Positions 1-9,167 of a stretch of 64,000 nucleotides of DNA are shown in pieces (the stretch's first letter is position 1; the number at the start of each line of letters is the position of its first letter). The notes under the pieces are model-generated. The model was not told the DNA's origin. It ran no database searches and was given only the letters and a program-made list of their open reading frames with translations. Location of the stretch: assembly GCA_004557405.1 (NCBI GenBank), contig SFDZ01000009.1, positions 1 to 64,000 on the forward strand, written 5' to 3'. The translations under genes were made by a program, and so were the position numbers. This DNA is from Bacteroidales bacterium (GTDB lineage: Bacteria > Bacteroidota > Bacteroidia > Bacteroidales > Paludibacteraceae).

Positions 1-233
1 CTTATGAGTTGTTTACTTACCAAGACAAGATCTCACTCACATTTGACACTATTAATCTTATGATGGATGACCGAATCAATAAGATAATGGAAGTGATGCG
101 ATACTTCAATAATGTCCATCTTGAAGTAGCTACACTCAACCCAGATCTGAATAGAGCTGAACACTTGGAATATTATCTATTTAATGCTAATAATGCTGAC
201 AACAGTGATTTAACCGCCTCTCCTATTGATTAA
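1..233 (+). CDS. 3' end of an unrecognised gene (cut by window edge)
   Basis: The reading frame is already open at the left edge, so this is the C-terminal part of a longer protein. A TTG codon at position 9 is in frame but is probably internal. The visible 77 or so residues are hydrophilic and probably helical, with no motif I recognise. The gene ends 2 nt before the ATG of the helicase-PIN gene, so the two are almost certainly co-transcribed. Base composition is AT-rich like that gene and unlike the sequence after 2900, so both probably belong to one acquired cassette. No function can be assigned. Confidence 0.6.
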   Translation, partial: YELFTYQDKISLTFDTINLMMDDRINKIMEVMRYFNNVHLEVATLNPDLNRAEHLEYYLFNANNADNSDLTASPID

Positions 234-235
234 TT

Positions 236-2629
236 ATGTTATATTCAAGAAAAGAACATTATCTTTTCCTCGAAGAGGAACTGAAAGCACAAACCGATCA
301 ATTCCAGCAAAAACTGGATACAGCTGCTTCGTATTTGCTGAATGAGCGTGAAGAATTGTTCATCTCTCAGTTTGTAAAGATTGAGAATGGAGAAATGATT
401 TTAAAATTCAGCAATAGTCGAGGATTGCCCCGCAAAGGCGAATACCTCTATTGCTTTACTACTCCGAACCACCTTCATTTATTCAAGGAGTGGGGAAAGA
501 CGACTTATGGTGATCTAATAAAGGCTAAAGGTTTTGCTACAGAATTGGTGTGTATTTGGCAAGCGCCATTACATGACAATCCCAACTATTGTTTAGTTGG
601 ATTTCGTGGTGTTTCTTTGGAATTTGCTGAACATATTACTGGACATACAGGTGCTTTCCTAATCTTAGGTCCCAATGTTCCTCCATATCAGTACATAAAC
701 AATCTGCAGCGTGTTGTTAGGTTCAATCGCTCGGAACGAATATCTTCGTTGATGGAAGGAAACATCAAAGAATGCAATATAGAACCGATTTCGTTAGATA
801 GCAAAACAAATGTTTCCGATTTCCTAATTCGCCAGCTAAGTTTGAGTGATTCTTTGATACTTCAAGGTCCTCCGGGAACTGGCAAGACATTTCAGATTGC
901 TACTATCTGTAAGGCTTTATGTGAGCAAGGGCAATCTGTGCTTGTTACAGCATTAACGAATCGTGCTTTGATGGAGGTAGCTGGAAAAGATTTGCTTAAA
1001 GGTTTATTGCAAGAAGGGAAAATACATAAGACAAAAATGTCGGTAGATGAATCGAAGGAGATACCTGATTTACAAAGCATGAAGCAATTAAGTGCTCTTC
1101 CGGGGAATGTGATTCTATCAACATTCTACATCACCAGTGGGGAAGCTCCTCTTGCTGGGGATAACCCTCCTTTTGATGTTGTTATCATGGATGAAGCAAG
1201 TCAAGCATTATTTGGTATGTTTGCAGTAGTAAAATTGTTGGGAAAGAAATGTATTTTTGTAGGAGACACCAATCAATTATCTCCTGTAATAGCCATCAAT
1301 ACAGATAGAATCGCACGTAGAAATTATCACCCTTATGTAGATGGATTGGTTACGATGAATAAGTTGGGGTCTCTACCATCGTATCGATTGACTGAAACGT
1401 ATCGTCTCCCTGTGCGTGCCGCGCAGTTTACGGGCATGTTCTATAACGATTCGTTGACATCAAAGTCAAGCGTTCGTACACCAATTGTTTATTCAGATAT
1501 CAATGAACAGATTGCAATGCTATTTCATCCTCAAGGTGGTCCAACCTTGTTAAAAACGGATTTGCCACTCGGGGATAAAAAGCCTATAGCTGCCTTAATG
1601 TTGACAATATTAATAGTATCAGCATTATTGAGCCGTAAAGAGAAAATGCATATCTCTGTTCTAACATTTTATGTAGAAACAACCAAGGCTCTTCAGCGTA
1701 TGTTGTATCAGACTATCGGTAACCATAATAATCTTCTGGTGGATACAGTTTCTCGAATACAAGGTTTAACGACAGATGTTACAATATATGTTGTTCCCAA
1801 TACTTCGTACTATAGAAGTCTTGATCGTCGTCTCTTTAATGTCGCAACAAGTCGAGCACGTAGGCAAACTATAATTATCACAGACCACGAGATTCTCTCT
1901 AATCTCCAGATGATTGATGCGGATGTATCCAAATATCTTTCTTGCTTGAATGAGTATTCGTTCTATATTCCAACCAAACCAAACCAAAATAATGCTTTGG
2001 AAAATACTTCTTCACCCTCCAGCGATGAGAATGGGTTTCCTAAAGAGATTTCTATTTTGCAAGAAACAAATACGAATCAATCACTTCCTGAGCCATCGTT
2101 GGAGGACAAGAAAGATAAGCCGGAGAATTTTATTCCGACCGAAGTGCCCAAAATAGAAGTCAAAGTTGTAGGAAAGATAGATTTGAGTAAGTTCGAAACA
2201 AAGAAGTCAAAACCATCAGTACCCAATCAAGCCAACACATATATCATTGATACCAATGTGTTTGTTGACTGTCCTGATGTCATCAGTCGAATAAATAAGG
2301 AATCCTCTATCGTTTTGTCAGCAAAGGTTGTTGATGAGTTGGATAAACTAAAAATAATGCTAGACGCAAAGGGGATAACTGCCGTTCAACGAGCCTTGCG
2401 TAATATCAACAAGGCAATGGATGAGCGTGACATTAATTTTGAAGTGGCAAATACACGGTTGTTACCAAGAGATTTTGACTCTCGTTCTCCAGATAACATG
2501 ATTTTGTCTGTTGCGTTAAAGTATAAGGACGAAAATCCTATCATGATTACATCGGATAATGGATTGCAAGTCAAATGTAAGATTGTTGGTATTCCGACCA
2601 TCTCTACTAAGAAATTCTTGAACCCATGA
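236..2629 (+). CDS. SF1 (UPF1/AAA_11-AAA_12-like) helicase fused to a C-terminal PIN nuclease domain
   Basis: This 797-residue protein combines two catalytic modules. The N-terminal 200 residues are of unknown fold. A superfamily 1 helicase core follows: Walker A GPPGTGKT at 211-218, Walker B DEAS at 319-322, motif III GDTNQLSP at 343-350, and the late motifs SRIQG near 506 and ATSRAR near 537. A low-complexity linker at about 580-660 leads to a PIN-like domain with IDTN (Asp672), VVDELD (Glu701), SPDN (Asp753) and TSDNG (Asp774), the acidic set that binds metal in PIN RNases. The layout suggests unwinding of RNA or DNA coupled to cleavage. It directly follows the truncated gene at the window edge. 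AT-rich composition suggests transfer, and a defence role is possible but only inferred. Confidence 0.85.
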   Translation: MLYSRKEHYLFLEEELKAQTDQFQQKLDTAASYLLNEREELFISQFVKIENGEMILKFSNSRGLPRKGEYLYCFTTPNHLHLFKEWGKTTYGDLIKAKGFATELVCIWQAPLHDNPNYCLVGFRGVSLEFAEHITGHTGAFLILGPNVPPYQYINNLQRVVRFNRSERISSLMEGNIKECNIEPISLDSKTNVSDFLIRQLSLSDSLILQGPPGTGKTFQIATICKALCEQGQSVLVTALTNRALMEVAGKDLLKGLLQEGKIHKTKMSVDESKEIPDLQSMKQLSALPGNVILSTFYITSGEAPLAGDNPPFDVVIMDEASQALFGMFAVVKLLGKKCIFVGDTNQLSPVIAINTDRIARRNYHPYVDGLVTMNKLGSLPSYRLTETYRLPVRAAQFTGMFYNDSLTSKSSVRTPIVYSDINEQIAMLFHPQGGPTLLKTDLPLGDKKPIAALMLTILIVSALLSRKEKMHISVLTFYVETTKALQRMLYQTIGNHNNLLVDTVSRIQGLTTDVTIYVVPNTSYYRSLDRRLFNVATSRARRQTIIITDHEILSNLQMIDADVSKYLSCLNEYSFYIPTKPNQNNALENTSSPSSDENGFPKEISILQETNTNQSLPEPSLEDKKDKPENFIPTEVPKIEVKVVGKIDLSKFETKKSKPSVPNQANTYIIDTNVFVDCPDVISRINKESSIVLSAKVVDELDKLKIMLDAKGITAVQRALRNINKAMDERDINFEVANTRLLPRDFDSRSPDNMILSVALKYKDENPIMITSDNGLQVKCKIVGIPTISTKKFLNP

Positions 2630-2746
2630 CCTAACTCGCCCAACAACAATACCTCCCCCGTGAGTACCCACAATAGAATTCTTGCCGCGAGTGGAAGGAA
2701 TCCAAGAATCTGAAGAACTGATGTGTACCCGTTAGATAAAATATTT

Positions 2747-2770
2747 GTAGAGATGCGAGTGCGTCCCTTA
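2747..2770. repeat. Decayed palindromic element (REP-like)
   Basis: GTAGAGATGCG-AGTG-CGTCCCTTA looks like a worn copy of the near-perfect palindrome at 12738-12765 (GTAGGGACG...CGTCCCTAC). It lies between the helicase-PIN gene and the MATE gene, at the boundary of the AT-rich cassette. With only two copies in view, the repeat family is an inference. Confidence 0.35.
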
Positions 2771-2852
2771 AAGAAATTTTAGCCGGCTGTTTATATGTGT
2801 GCGGGTATGTAACACAAAAAATGTGGATAATTTGAGCGCGATTATGGCGTAG

Positions 2853-2883
2853 TTGGTCATCTCGATAAAAAATCGTACCTTTG
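2853..2883 (+). promoter_or_regulatory. Promoter for the MATE gene (Bacteroidota type)
   Basis: TTGG at 2853-2856, 19 nt, then TACCTTTG at 2876-2883. This matches the Bacteroidota housekeeping consensus TTG-N19-21-TAnnTTTG. It ends 22 nt before the chosen ATG of the MATE transporter. Confidence 0.75.
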
Positions 2884-2905
2884 CACACTTTTTCCCGTAT
2901 GTTGT

Positions 2906-4261
2906 ATGATGTGTTGGCCAAAGACATATTTGCCTTTCTATAAACGCAACCTGAAGGTGGCGTTGCCGATTGTGTGTTCGCAGTTGTGCATCGGCATTGT
3001 GCAGATAGTCGATACGCTGATGGTCGGTCATCTGGGTACGGTGGAGTTGGCTGCCGTGTCGTTCGCATCGTCGGTGTTTGCCATTGGCAACGTATTTTCG
3101 ATGGGTGTGGTGCTGGGACTTACGCCGTTGGTGGGGCAGTCGTTTGTGCGCGGCGAACACGCGGTGTGTGCGCGTCTGTTTCAGAATGCGTTTTTGCTGG
3201 CGTTGCTGGCCTCGGTGGCAGTGTGCTCGGCGCTGTTTGTGGTGGCGGGCTTGATGCCGTTTATGGGACAGGTGCCCGAGGTGGTCGAACTTGCAACGCC
3301 CTATTTTCTGACCTTGGTGGTGAGTTTGGTGCCGCAACTTTTCTTCTTGACTATCAAGCAGTTCCTCGAAGGATTGGGCAATACCAAAGTGGCGATGTGG
3401 ATTACCATTGTTACTATTTTTATCAATGTGTTTTTGAACTATGTGCTGATTTTTGGCAAGTGGGGTTTCCCGATGCTGGGTGTGCTTGGCGCCGGTTTGG
3501 CTACGCTGGCGGCGCGCGCGGCGGCACCGTTGCTGTTCGTGGCTTTTCTGCGGTGTCGGCCGGTGTGGTGGAATTTTTTTCGTGCGTTTCGTTGGCGGTC
3601 GTTTAGTCTGACGACGTTAGGCGAATTGTTGCGCATAGGGTTGCCCATTTCGGGGCAGATGTTGCTCGAGGTGTCGGCATTCGCTTTGTCGGGCATCATG
3701 GTGGGCTGGCTGGGTACTGTGCCGTTGGCGGCCAATCAAGTGGCTACCAATCTGTCGAATCTGACGTTTATGTTGGTGCTCGGCATTGCATCGGCTACCA
3801 CTATTCGTGTCAGCCATCAGATTGGCGCACGCGACTACGACGCCATGAAAATGGCTGCTACCGCTTCGGTGCATTTGGCGTTGATGGCCGAAACAATTAC
3901 CGCGTTGCTGTTTATTTTTGGCGGTCGTGCCATGATGGCGGTGTTTACTACCGATGCGGCGGTCATCGACCTTGGTGCCAAATTGTGCGTATGCGTGGGC
4001 ATATTCCAAATTTTCGATGGCCTGCAGGCGGTCGGCATCGGCATCTTGCGGGGGCTGACCGATGTGAATGTCATTATGCGCAATGCGTTTATCGCTTATA
4101 TCTGTGTAACGCTGCCGTTGGGATATGTTCTGGCGTTTCCGTGCGGTTTTGGCGCTGTGGGCATTTGGGCTGCGTTTAGCGTAGGCTTGGGATTGGCGGC
4201 GGTGTTGCATTTTGCCCGCTATTACCGCGTGCGCCGTGCCAAATTCGATGCGTTGCAGTGA
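2906..4261 (+). CDS. MATE family efflux transporter
   Basis: This is a 451-residue, strongly hydrophobic protein with about 12 predicted membrane spans in two similar halves, the usual size and pattern of the multidrug and toxin extrusion (MATE/NorM/DinF) family. The N-terminal half carries the family pattern IVQIVDTLMVGHLG, and the second half repeats a related arrangement after about residue 240. These inner-membrane proteins export cationic drugs or metabolites against Na+ or H+ flow. The substrate cannot be told from sequence. The start was chosen just after the TACCTTTG promoter, and ATG at 2909 is an equally possible start. The change to high GC begins with this gene. Confidence 0.9.
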   Translation: MMCWPKTYLPFYKRNLKVALPIVCSQLCIGIVQIVDTLMVGHLGTVELAAVSFASSVFAIGNVFSMGVVLGLTPLVGQSFVRGEHAVCARLFQNAFLLALLASVAVCSALFVVAGLMPFMGQVPEVVELATPYFLTLVVSLVPQLFFLTIKQFLEGLGNTKVAMWITIVTIFINVFLNYVLIFGKWGFPMLGVLGAGLATLAARAAAPLLFVAFLRCRPVWWNFFRAFRWRSFSLTTLGELLRIGLPISGQMLLEVSAFALSGIMVGWLGTVPLAANQVATNLSNLTFMLVLGIASATTIRVSHQIGARDYDAMKMAATASVHLALMAETITALLFIFGGRAMMAVFTTDAAVIDLGAKLCVCVGIFQIFDGLQAVGIGILRGLTDVNVIMRNAFIAYICVTLPLGYVLAFPCGFGAVGIWAAFSVGLGLAAVLHFARYYRVRRAKFDALQ

Positions 4262-4313
4262 TTTTGAAACATGTTTTGCTTATTTTGTTTGTGTTTGTTA
4301 AAGTGGTAAGTGT

Positions 4314-5255
4314 ATGTTTGAACAAATTATAGAGTTATCGGACAGCCTCGACACCATTTTGTTTTACGGGGTCAACAATGGCAATATACGCCTTCTCAAG
4401 GATTTGTATCCGAATCTGCACATCGTGGCGCGCGGATATATGATTAAGGTGTCGGGCACCGAAAACGACGTGCCGGCTTTTGAAGCGGTGTTGCGCAAAT
4501 TGGAACGTTACTGCATCGATAATAATTGCTTGGCCGAAGAACAGATTATCGACATAGTGAAAGGCCACGAACCTAACGTGGTGCGCACCGACGACCTGAT
4601 TGTGCATGGCGTCGGCGGCAAATCGATAGTGGCACGCACCGCCAATCAGCGCAAGTTGGTCAAGGATTACGACACGCACGATTTGTTGTTTGCCATCGGG
4701 CCGGCCGGCTCGGGCAAAACTTATACGGCGATTGCCCTGGCTGTGCGGTCGTTGCGCAATAGGGAAGTGCGGCGCATCATTTTGAGCCGTCCGGCAGTCG
4801 AAGCTGGCGAAAAATTGGGATTTCTGCCCGGCGACATGAAAGAGAAAATCGACCCTTATCTGCAACCGCTCTACGATGCGCTGCAAGATATGATTCCGCC
4901 CGCCAAGTTGGCCGACTATTTGGCGAATGGCACCATTCAGATTGCACCGTTGGCTTTTATGCGCGGTCGCACCCTCAGCGATGCGGTGGTCATACTCGAC
5001 GAAGCGCAAAACACGTCGGTGCAGCAAATAAAAATGTTCCTGACGCGTATGGGCCTGAATACCAAGATGATAGTAACGGGCGATATGACACAGATTGACT
5101 TGCCTGCCGCACAAAAATCGGGGTTGAAAGATGCCCTCGATGTGCTGCGAGATGTGAAAGGCATAGCGCGTGTCGAATTCTCGCAAAAGGATATCGTGCG
5201 CCACAAGTTGGTGCAGCGCATTGTCGATGCGTACGAAAAACACAAGCAGGCATAA
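4314..5255 (+). CDS. PhoH family ATPase
   Basis: This 313-residue protein has an N-terminal KH-like region and a C-terminal PhoH ATPase core. Walker A is GPAGSGKT at 129-136 and Walker B is ILDEAQNT near 228-234, followed by TRMGLNTKMIVTGDMTQIDLP, the PhoH signature. PhoH proteins are cytoplasmic nucleotide-binding proteins linked to RNA metabolism, but their exact reaction is poorly defined. Length and domain order are those of the PhoH/YbeZ type that often sits beside ybeY. No ybeY is next to it here. The gene lies 52 nt after the MATE gene on the same strand and may be read from the same promoter. Confidence 0.92.
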   Translation: MFEQIIELSDSLDTILFYGVNNGNIRLLKDLYPNLHIVARGYMIKVSGTENDVPAFEAVLRKLERYCIDNNCLAEEQIIDIVKGHEPNVVRTDDLIVHGVGGKSIVARTANQRKLVKDYDTHDLLFAIGPAGSGKTYTAIALAVRSLRNREVRRIILSRPAVEAGEKLGFLPGDMKEKIDPYLQPLYDALQDMIPPAKLADYLANGTIQIAPLAFMRGRTLSDAVVILDEAQNTSVQQIKMFLTRMGLNTKMIVTGDMTQIDLPAAQKSGLKDALDVLRDVKGIARVEFSQKDIVRHKLVQRIVDAYEKHKQA

Positions 5256-5278
5256 CGTGCGGCATTGCACACAGACAA

Positions 5279-5309
5279 ACGGCGCATTTCCCATAGGGAG
5301 ATGCGCCGT
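5279..5309. terminator. Hairpin terminator between convergent phoH and floA
   Basis: A 14-bp stem (5279-5292 with 5296-5309, one G-T pair) encloses a 3-nt loop: ACGGCGCATTTCCC paired with GGGAGATGCGCCGT. It lies between two converging genes and can serve both strands. The following T stretch is weak. Confidence 0.7.
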
Positions 5310-5333
5310 CGTTGTTTGCGGGGACTGCTTGGC

Positions 5334-6323
5334 TTATTTCTCTTTCTTCGCCGCTTTGGCAGCCGCCGGTTTGCCTATGGCTTCGCGCATTTGCGTGTCG
5401 GCTTCAATATTTTTCATGCGATAATAATCCATGATGCCCAAGTTGCCGTTGCGGAAGGCTTCGGCCATGGCTTTTGGCACTTCGGCTTCGGCTTCGATTA
5501 CCTTGGCGCGTGCCTCTTGTGCTTTGGCTTTCATCTCTTGTTCCAATGCCACGGCCATCGCGCGACGCTCTTCGGCGCGTGCTTGCGCTATGTTTTTGTC
5601 GGCTTCGGCTTGGTCCATTTGCAGGTTGGCACCGATGTTTTTACCAACATCGACGTCGGCAATGTCGATGGACAGAATCTCGAACGCTGTGCCGGCATCG
5701 AGGCCTTTGCTCAATACAAGTTTCGAGATGGAATCGGGATTTTCGAGCACCATTTTGTGCGTTTCGCTCGAACCGATGCTCGACACGATGCCTTCGCCTA
5801 CGCGTGCCAAAATGGTCTCTTCGCCGGCACCGCCCACCAATTGCTTGATGTTGGCGCGCACGGTTACACGCGCTTTAGCCAAAAGTTGGATGCCGTCTTT
5901 GGCTACCGACGATACAATCGGCGTGTCGATTACTTTCGGGTTGACCGACATTTTGACAGCCTCATCGACATCGCGGCCGGCCAAGTCGATGGCGGTGGCC
6001 ATTTTGAACGACAGGTCGATGTTGGCTTTGTTGGCCGACACCAACGCATGCACCACGCGGGCTACATGACCGCCTGCCAGATAGTGCGCTTCGAGGTCGT
6101 CGCGGCGAACACTTACCAAACCGGCTTTGTGTGCTTCAATCATGGCGTTCACAATGATTGAGGGCGGCACTTTGCGGATGCGCATCAAAAATAGTTGTAT
6201 CAGCGAGATGCTGACACCCGACACGCGCGCCGACAACCACAATAGGAACGGCACATAATACAGAAAAACGATCAGGAATATCAGCGCGACAATTCCCAAA
6301 ATAATAGTGAGTGTGAGTCCCAT
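5334..6323 (-). CDS. floA: Flotillin-like protein FloA (SPFH domain)
   Basis: The 329-residue protein has an N-terminal hydrophobic hairpin (residues about 5-35), an SPFH/band 7 domain, and an alanine- and glutamate-rich coiled-coil tail (about 235-300: QAEADKNIAQARAEERRAMA). Length and sequence pattern match the FloA/YqfA (UPF0365) family. FloA forms membrane scaffolds that organise functional microdomains. The gene follows an NfeD-family gene by 36 nt on the same strand. NfeD-FloA pairing is well known, and the short NfeD is thought to act with the flotillin. It is the last gene of a leftward operon that starts near 9692. Confidence 0.93.
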   Translation of the reverse strand: MGLTLTIILGIVALIFLIVFLYYVPFLLWLSARVSGVSISLIQLFLMRIRKVPPSIIVNAMIEAHKAGLVSVRRDDLEAHYLAGGHVARVVHALVSANKANIDLSFKMATAIDLAGRDVDEAVKMSVNPKVIDTPIVSSVAKDGIQLLAKARVTVRANIKQLVGGAGEETILARVGEGIVSSIGSSETHKMVLENPDSISKLVLSKGLDAGTAFEILSIDIADVDVGKNIGANLQMDQAEADKNIAQARAEERRAMAVALEQEMKAKAQEARAKVIEAEAEVPKAMAEAFRNGNLGIMDYYRMKNIEADTQMREAIGKPAAAKAAKKEK

Positions 6324-6359
6324 AAGTGTTTAATTGTTAAGTGATTAAAAAATGATTTG

Positions 6360-6830
6360 TTAATTTACTTTTCTTACGGCAATGGTGTCGCCCGACACTT
6401 CGGCGACTTCCACTTCGGTGTTCGGGTCGATAAATCCATCGAGCGATTTGGCTTCGAGCGTGGCATTGGCAAAACGCACTGTGCCGATGGGTGCAAGGCG
6501 CGATGCCGTGATGCCGCGCGCTCCTATGGCAACCTGTGTGTCTTTGGGTGCGCTGCTGGTGCTATCGACTTCGGCTTTGAGCGACATCTTGTCGAGGGCG
6601 CGCGAACGCACAAACAGCCATACGGCAATGCCCAGCGTTACAAGCCCGCACGCCAACGTGATGCAGCCGATGGTGGTGCCCATGGTAACAAACGCATACC
6701 AAACCGAGGCTACCACAAAGGCGATGCCGGCAAATCCGCCGACCGAAATTCCCGGAATCAAAAACAACTCGAGCAACAGAAATCCGATGCCGAGCAACAT
6801 GAATAGTACGATTAAAAAAATCTCTGACAT
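6360..6830 (-). CDS. NfeD family membrane protein (short form)
   Basis: The 156-residue protein opens with three or four membrane segments (IFLIVLFMLLGIGFLLLELFLIPG, then two more up to about residue 75) and ends in a small OB-fold-like beta domain (GARGITASRLAPIGTVRF...VEVAEVSGDTIAVRKV), the NfeD C-terminal domain. The serine-protease part of long NfeD proteins is absent, as in the short NfeD1b form that accompanies flotillins. It lies directly upstream of floA, so a joint role in membrane microdomains is likely. It starts 24 nt downstream of the stop codon of the TPR/PD40 gene. Confidence 0.9.
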   Translation of the reverse strand: MSEIFLIVLFMLLGIGFLLLELFLIPGISVGGFAGIAFVVASVWYAFVTMGTTIGCITLACGLVTLGIAVWLFVRSRALDKMSLKAEVDSTSSAPKDTQVAIGARGITASRLAPIGTVRFANATLEAKSLDGFIDPNTEVEVAEVSGDTIAVRKVN

Positions 6831-6854
6831 AATATCTTTGGTTGTTGTGTTAAT

Positions 6855-8228
6855 TTAATTGCTTGTGCCGATGGCGCTGTTTTCGAGCCGGCGTATCTCT
6901 TGCTCGTATCGGCGTATTTGCCGGTCGATGATGGTAATGGTTTTTTCTAATGTCAAAATGTCGTTGGCAAGGCGTGTACGTTCATCGCTTGCGTCGGTTA
7001 TTGCCCACAACTCGCGTTTGGCTTGCAGCGTGAAACGTTTTTGCGCCATTTGCAGTTGCAGAGCGCACAAAGTTACAAAATTTTTGCGAGCGTCAGCATT
7101 TTTGAAGTCATTTTCTGAAAAATAAATCGTTGTGTCGTTGATGATGAACCGTTCGGCATGTGTGGTTGTGTGGCGATTGTCGCCGGGGAAAACGATTTTT
7201 TGTGGCGCTTCGGCTATGCGATAGGTGCGCAACAAGGCTGCGTCGCGCAATTCGTCGTCGGTTTTGTCGCGCAGAATCAGACGCGTGGCATTTGGCACAA
7301 AACGATAGATGACAACGCTGTCGTCGGCGCGAAAACGGTCGGTGGCAAACCACCCGATGCCGTTCAGTTCGTCAAACGCCATCATGTAGTCGTTGCTGGT
7401 GGAGTTGAAAGGCATGCCTACATTTTGCGGCGGCAGATAACTGTCGGTGTCGCTGTTGTAGCGCGAGGTGAAAATGTCGTAACCGCCAAGACCGTCGTGT
7501 CCTTCAGAACCGAAATAGATGGTGATGCCATCGGCGGCTACAAACGGAAAATTCTCGTTGCTCGCGGTGTTTAATTTGTTCGATAGGAGCGTTGGCGTTG
7601 TCCATTCGCCCATCAGTTTGTCGGTGTGATAGAGGTCGGTTTGGCCGCCGTTGCGCAATGTGAGGTAGCGACGGTCTTGTCGTCCCGACTCGAACCCGAC
7701 ATAATCGGTGTTGCTGGCAAAAAAAGTACCCATTTCGCGCGGAATGGCTATCTTCGCAAAGAAGTTAGTTTTCGCTGCTATCGTACTGTCTATCAGTGCG
7801 ATGTCTTCGATGCGATGCAACATTTGTGCACCCAATGTGGCTTGACGTTGTCGTTCGGTAGCGTGCAATGTTTCTTGCGGAGTCGGTTTCCCTTCGTCTA
7901 TCCAGCGGGTGTAGGCGTCGGCGGCTTCGGAAAAAAAGTAACGGTCGAAATAGAGGTCGCCCAAGTAGAGGTAGGCCTTGCTGTAACCGTTTTCGGCGGC
8001 CATGCGGTAGTGTTCGATGGCTTCGTCGTGGTTGCCCATGGCCTCCAAACAGCGTGCCAAACGCACGTTCAATACGGCATCTTTCGGCTTTTTCTTCAAC
8101 AGTTGGCGGTTGATGTCGGCGGCTTCGGCAAAACGCCCTTCGTCGAACAATGCAGAGGCATCTGTCGGCTTTTGTGCTATTAAGTTGCCGGCAATAAGTA
8201 ATGCCAATATGCTGATAATTAACCTCAT
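6855..8228 (-). CDS. Secreted TPR and PD40 (WD40-like) repeat protein
   Basis: The start was set at the ATG that gives a signal peptide (MRLIISILALLIAGNLIAQ); an in-frame extension to 8348 overlaps RNase Z and has no signal. The mature 457-residue protein has TPR helices at about 25-125 (ALFDEGRFAEAADINRQLL...) and then PD40/WD40-like strands (ENFPFVAADGITIYFGSEG, GLGGYDIFTS). The C-terminal 60 residues are charged and helical. This order resembles PorE-type envelope proteins of the type IX secretion apparatus, but the C-terminal OmpA peptidoglycan-binding domain of PorE is missing, so that link is weak. It is probably periplasmic. Confidence 0.75.
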   Translation of the reverse strand: MRLIISILALLIAGNLIAQKPTDASALFDEGRFAEAADINRQLLKKKPKDAVLNVRLARCLEAMGNHDEAIEHYRMAAENGYSKAYLYLGDLYFDRYFFSEAADAYTRWIDEGKPTPQETLHATERQRQATLGAQMLHRIEDIALIDSTIAAKTNFFAKIAIPREMGTFFASNTDYVGFESGRQDRRYLTLRNGGQTDLYHTDKLMGEWTTPTLLSNKLNTASNENFPFVAADGITIYFGSEGHDGLGGYDIFTSRYNSDTDSYLPPQNVGMPFNSTSNDYMMAFDELNGIGWFATDRFRADDSVVIYRFVPNATRLILRDKTDDELRDAALLRTYRIAEAPQKIVFPGDNRHTTTHAERFIINDTTIYFSENDFKNADARKNFVTLCALQLQMAQKRFTLQAKRELWAITDASDERTRLANDILTLEKTITIIDRQIRRYEQEIRRLENSAIGTSN

Positions 8229-8232
8229 TTTG

Positions 8233-9138
8233 CTAAATTTCGATTTTCGTGCCATCGGCGGCGACAATGGTGTTGGGAAATATGGCGCGTGCTTCATCGG
8301 CGTAGGGCGCTGTGTCGCGATGGCGGGCAGAGTAGTGCCCGATGACAAGTCGGCTTACTTGCGCTTTGTGTGCTATGGTGGCGGCTTGCGCTGCTGTGCT
8401 GTGCAGCGTGGCTTTGGCGCGTGCCGCATCGGCGGTCAGAAAAGTGGCCTCGTGGTACAAGCAATCTACACCATATATATAGGGTATGATGCGCTCGGTG
8501 TAGGCCGTGTCCGAAATGTAGGCATAGCGGCGTGGCGCGGTGGGCGGCGTGGTCAAACGGTCGTTTGGCACCATTTGTCCGTCGGGCGTTACAAAATCGG
8601 CGCCGGCTTTTATCTCTTTCAACTGACAAATCGGGATGTCGTAAGCATCTATCATGTCGCGAATCAGATGGCGCTCCGATGCTTTCTCTTCAAACAAAAA
8701 ACCGGTGGCCGGCACACGATGTTTCAGCGGAATGGTCGTTACGGTCAGGCTGCGGTCGTCGTAAATGACGGCCGATTTGTGCGGATTGAAGTCGTGGAAA
8801 CGCACGCTGAACGGAAAATCGCTGCAACAATAGTCGATTTGCGGTCGTAGCAGTTTGGCCAAATCGGGTTGCGCATGTATCTCGATGTCTGCGGTGCGCC
8901 CCAGCATGCCGAGCGTCGAAATCAAGCCCATCAGCCCGAACCAATGGTCGCCGTGCAGGTGCGATATGAATATGTGGTTCAGCCGTGTGGTGCGTATGCC
9001 GTTCTGTATCAGACGGTTTTGTGTGCCTTCGCCGCAGTCTATCAAAAATTGTTTGTTGCGCAGTTCGAGCAGTTGCGAGGTCTGAAAACGTTGCGGTGTC
9101 GGCATGGCCGAACCCGACCCGAGTATGGTGAGTTGCAT
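8233..9138 (-). CDS. rnz: Ribonuclease Z
   Basis: This 301-residue metallo-beta-lactamase-fold enzyme makes the 3' endonucleolytic cut of tRNA precursors. The zinc-binding motif HLHGDHWFG is near residue 62, with further ligands in YISDTAYTE and at the C-terminal H of VIGHYSARH. The start is the ATG at 9138 (MQLTILGSGSAMPTPQR), which gives the canonical N-terminus. The longer open frame to 9723 overlaps the SPOR gene and is not real. The gene ends 4 nt before the signal-peptide gene downstream and starts 29 nt after the SPOR lipoprotein, all in one leftward operon. Confidence 0.95.
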   Translation of the reverse strand: MQLTILGSGSAMPTPQRFQTSQLLELRNKQFLIDCGEGTQNRLIQNGIRTTRLNHIFISHLHGDHWFGLMGLISTLGMLGRTADIEIHAQPDLAKLLRPQIDYCCSDFPFSVRFHDFNPHKSAVIYDDRSLTVTTIPLKHRVPATGFLFEEKASERHLIRDMIDAYDIPICQLKEIKAGADFVTPDGQMVPNDRLTTPPTAPRRYAYISDTAYTERIIPYIYGVDCLYHEATFLTADAARAKATLHSTAAQAATIAHKAQVSRLVIGHYSARHRDTAPYADEARAIFPNTIVAADGTKIEI

Positions 9139-9167
9139 CAATTCCACAGACAAAAACGCATAGCGGG

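Noticed and set aside
4335..5294. 319-codon minus-strand ORF opposite phoH
   Set aside because: It mirrors phoH codons and has no recognisable domain; phoH motifs are intact on the plus strand.
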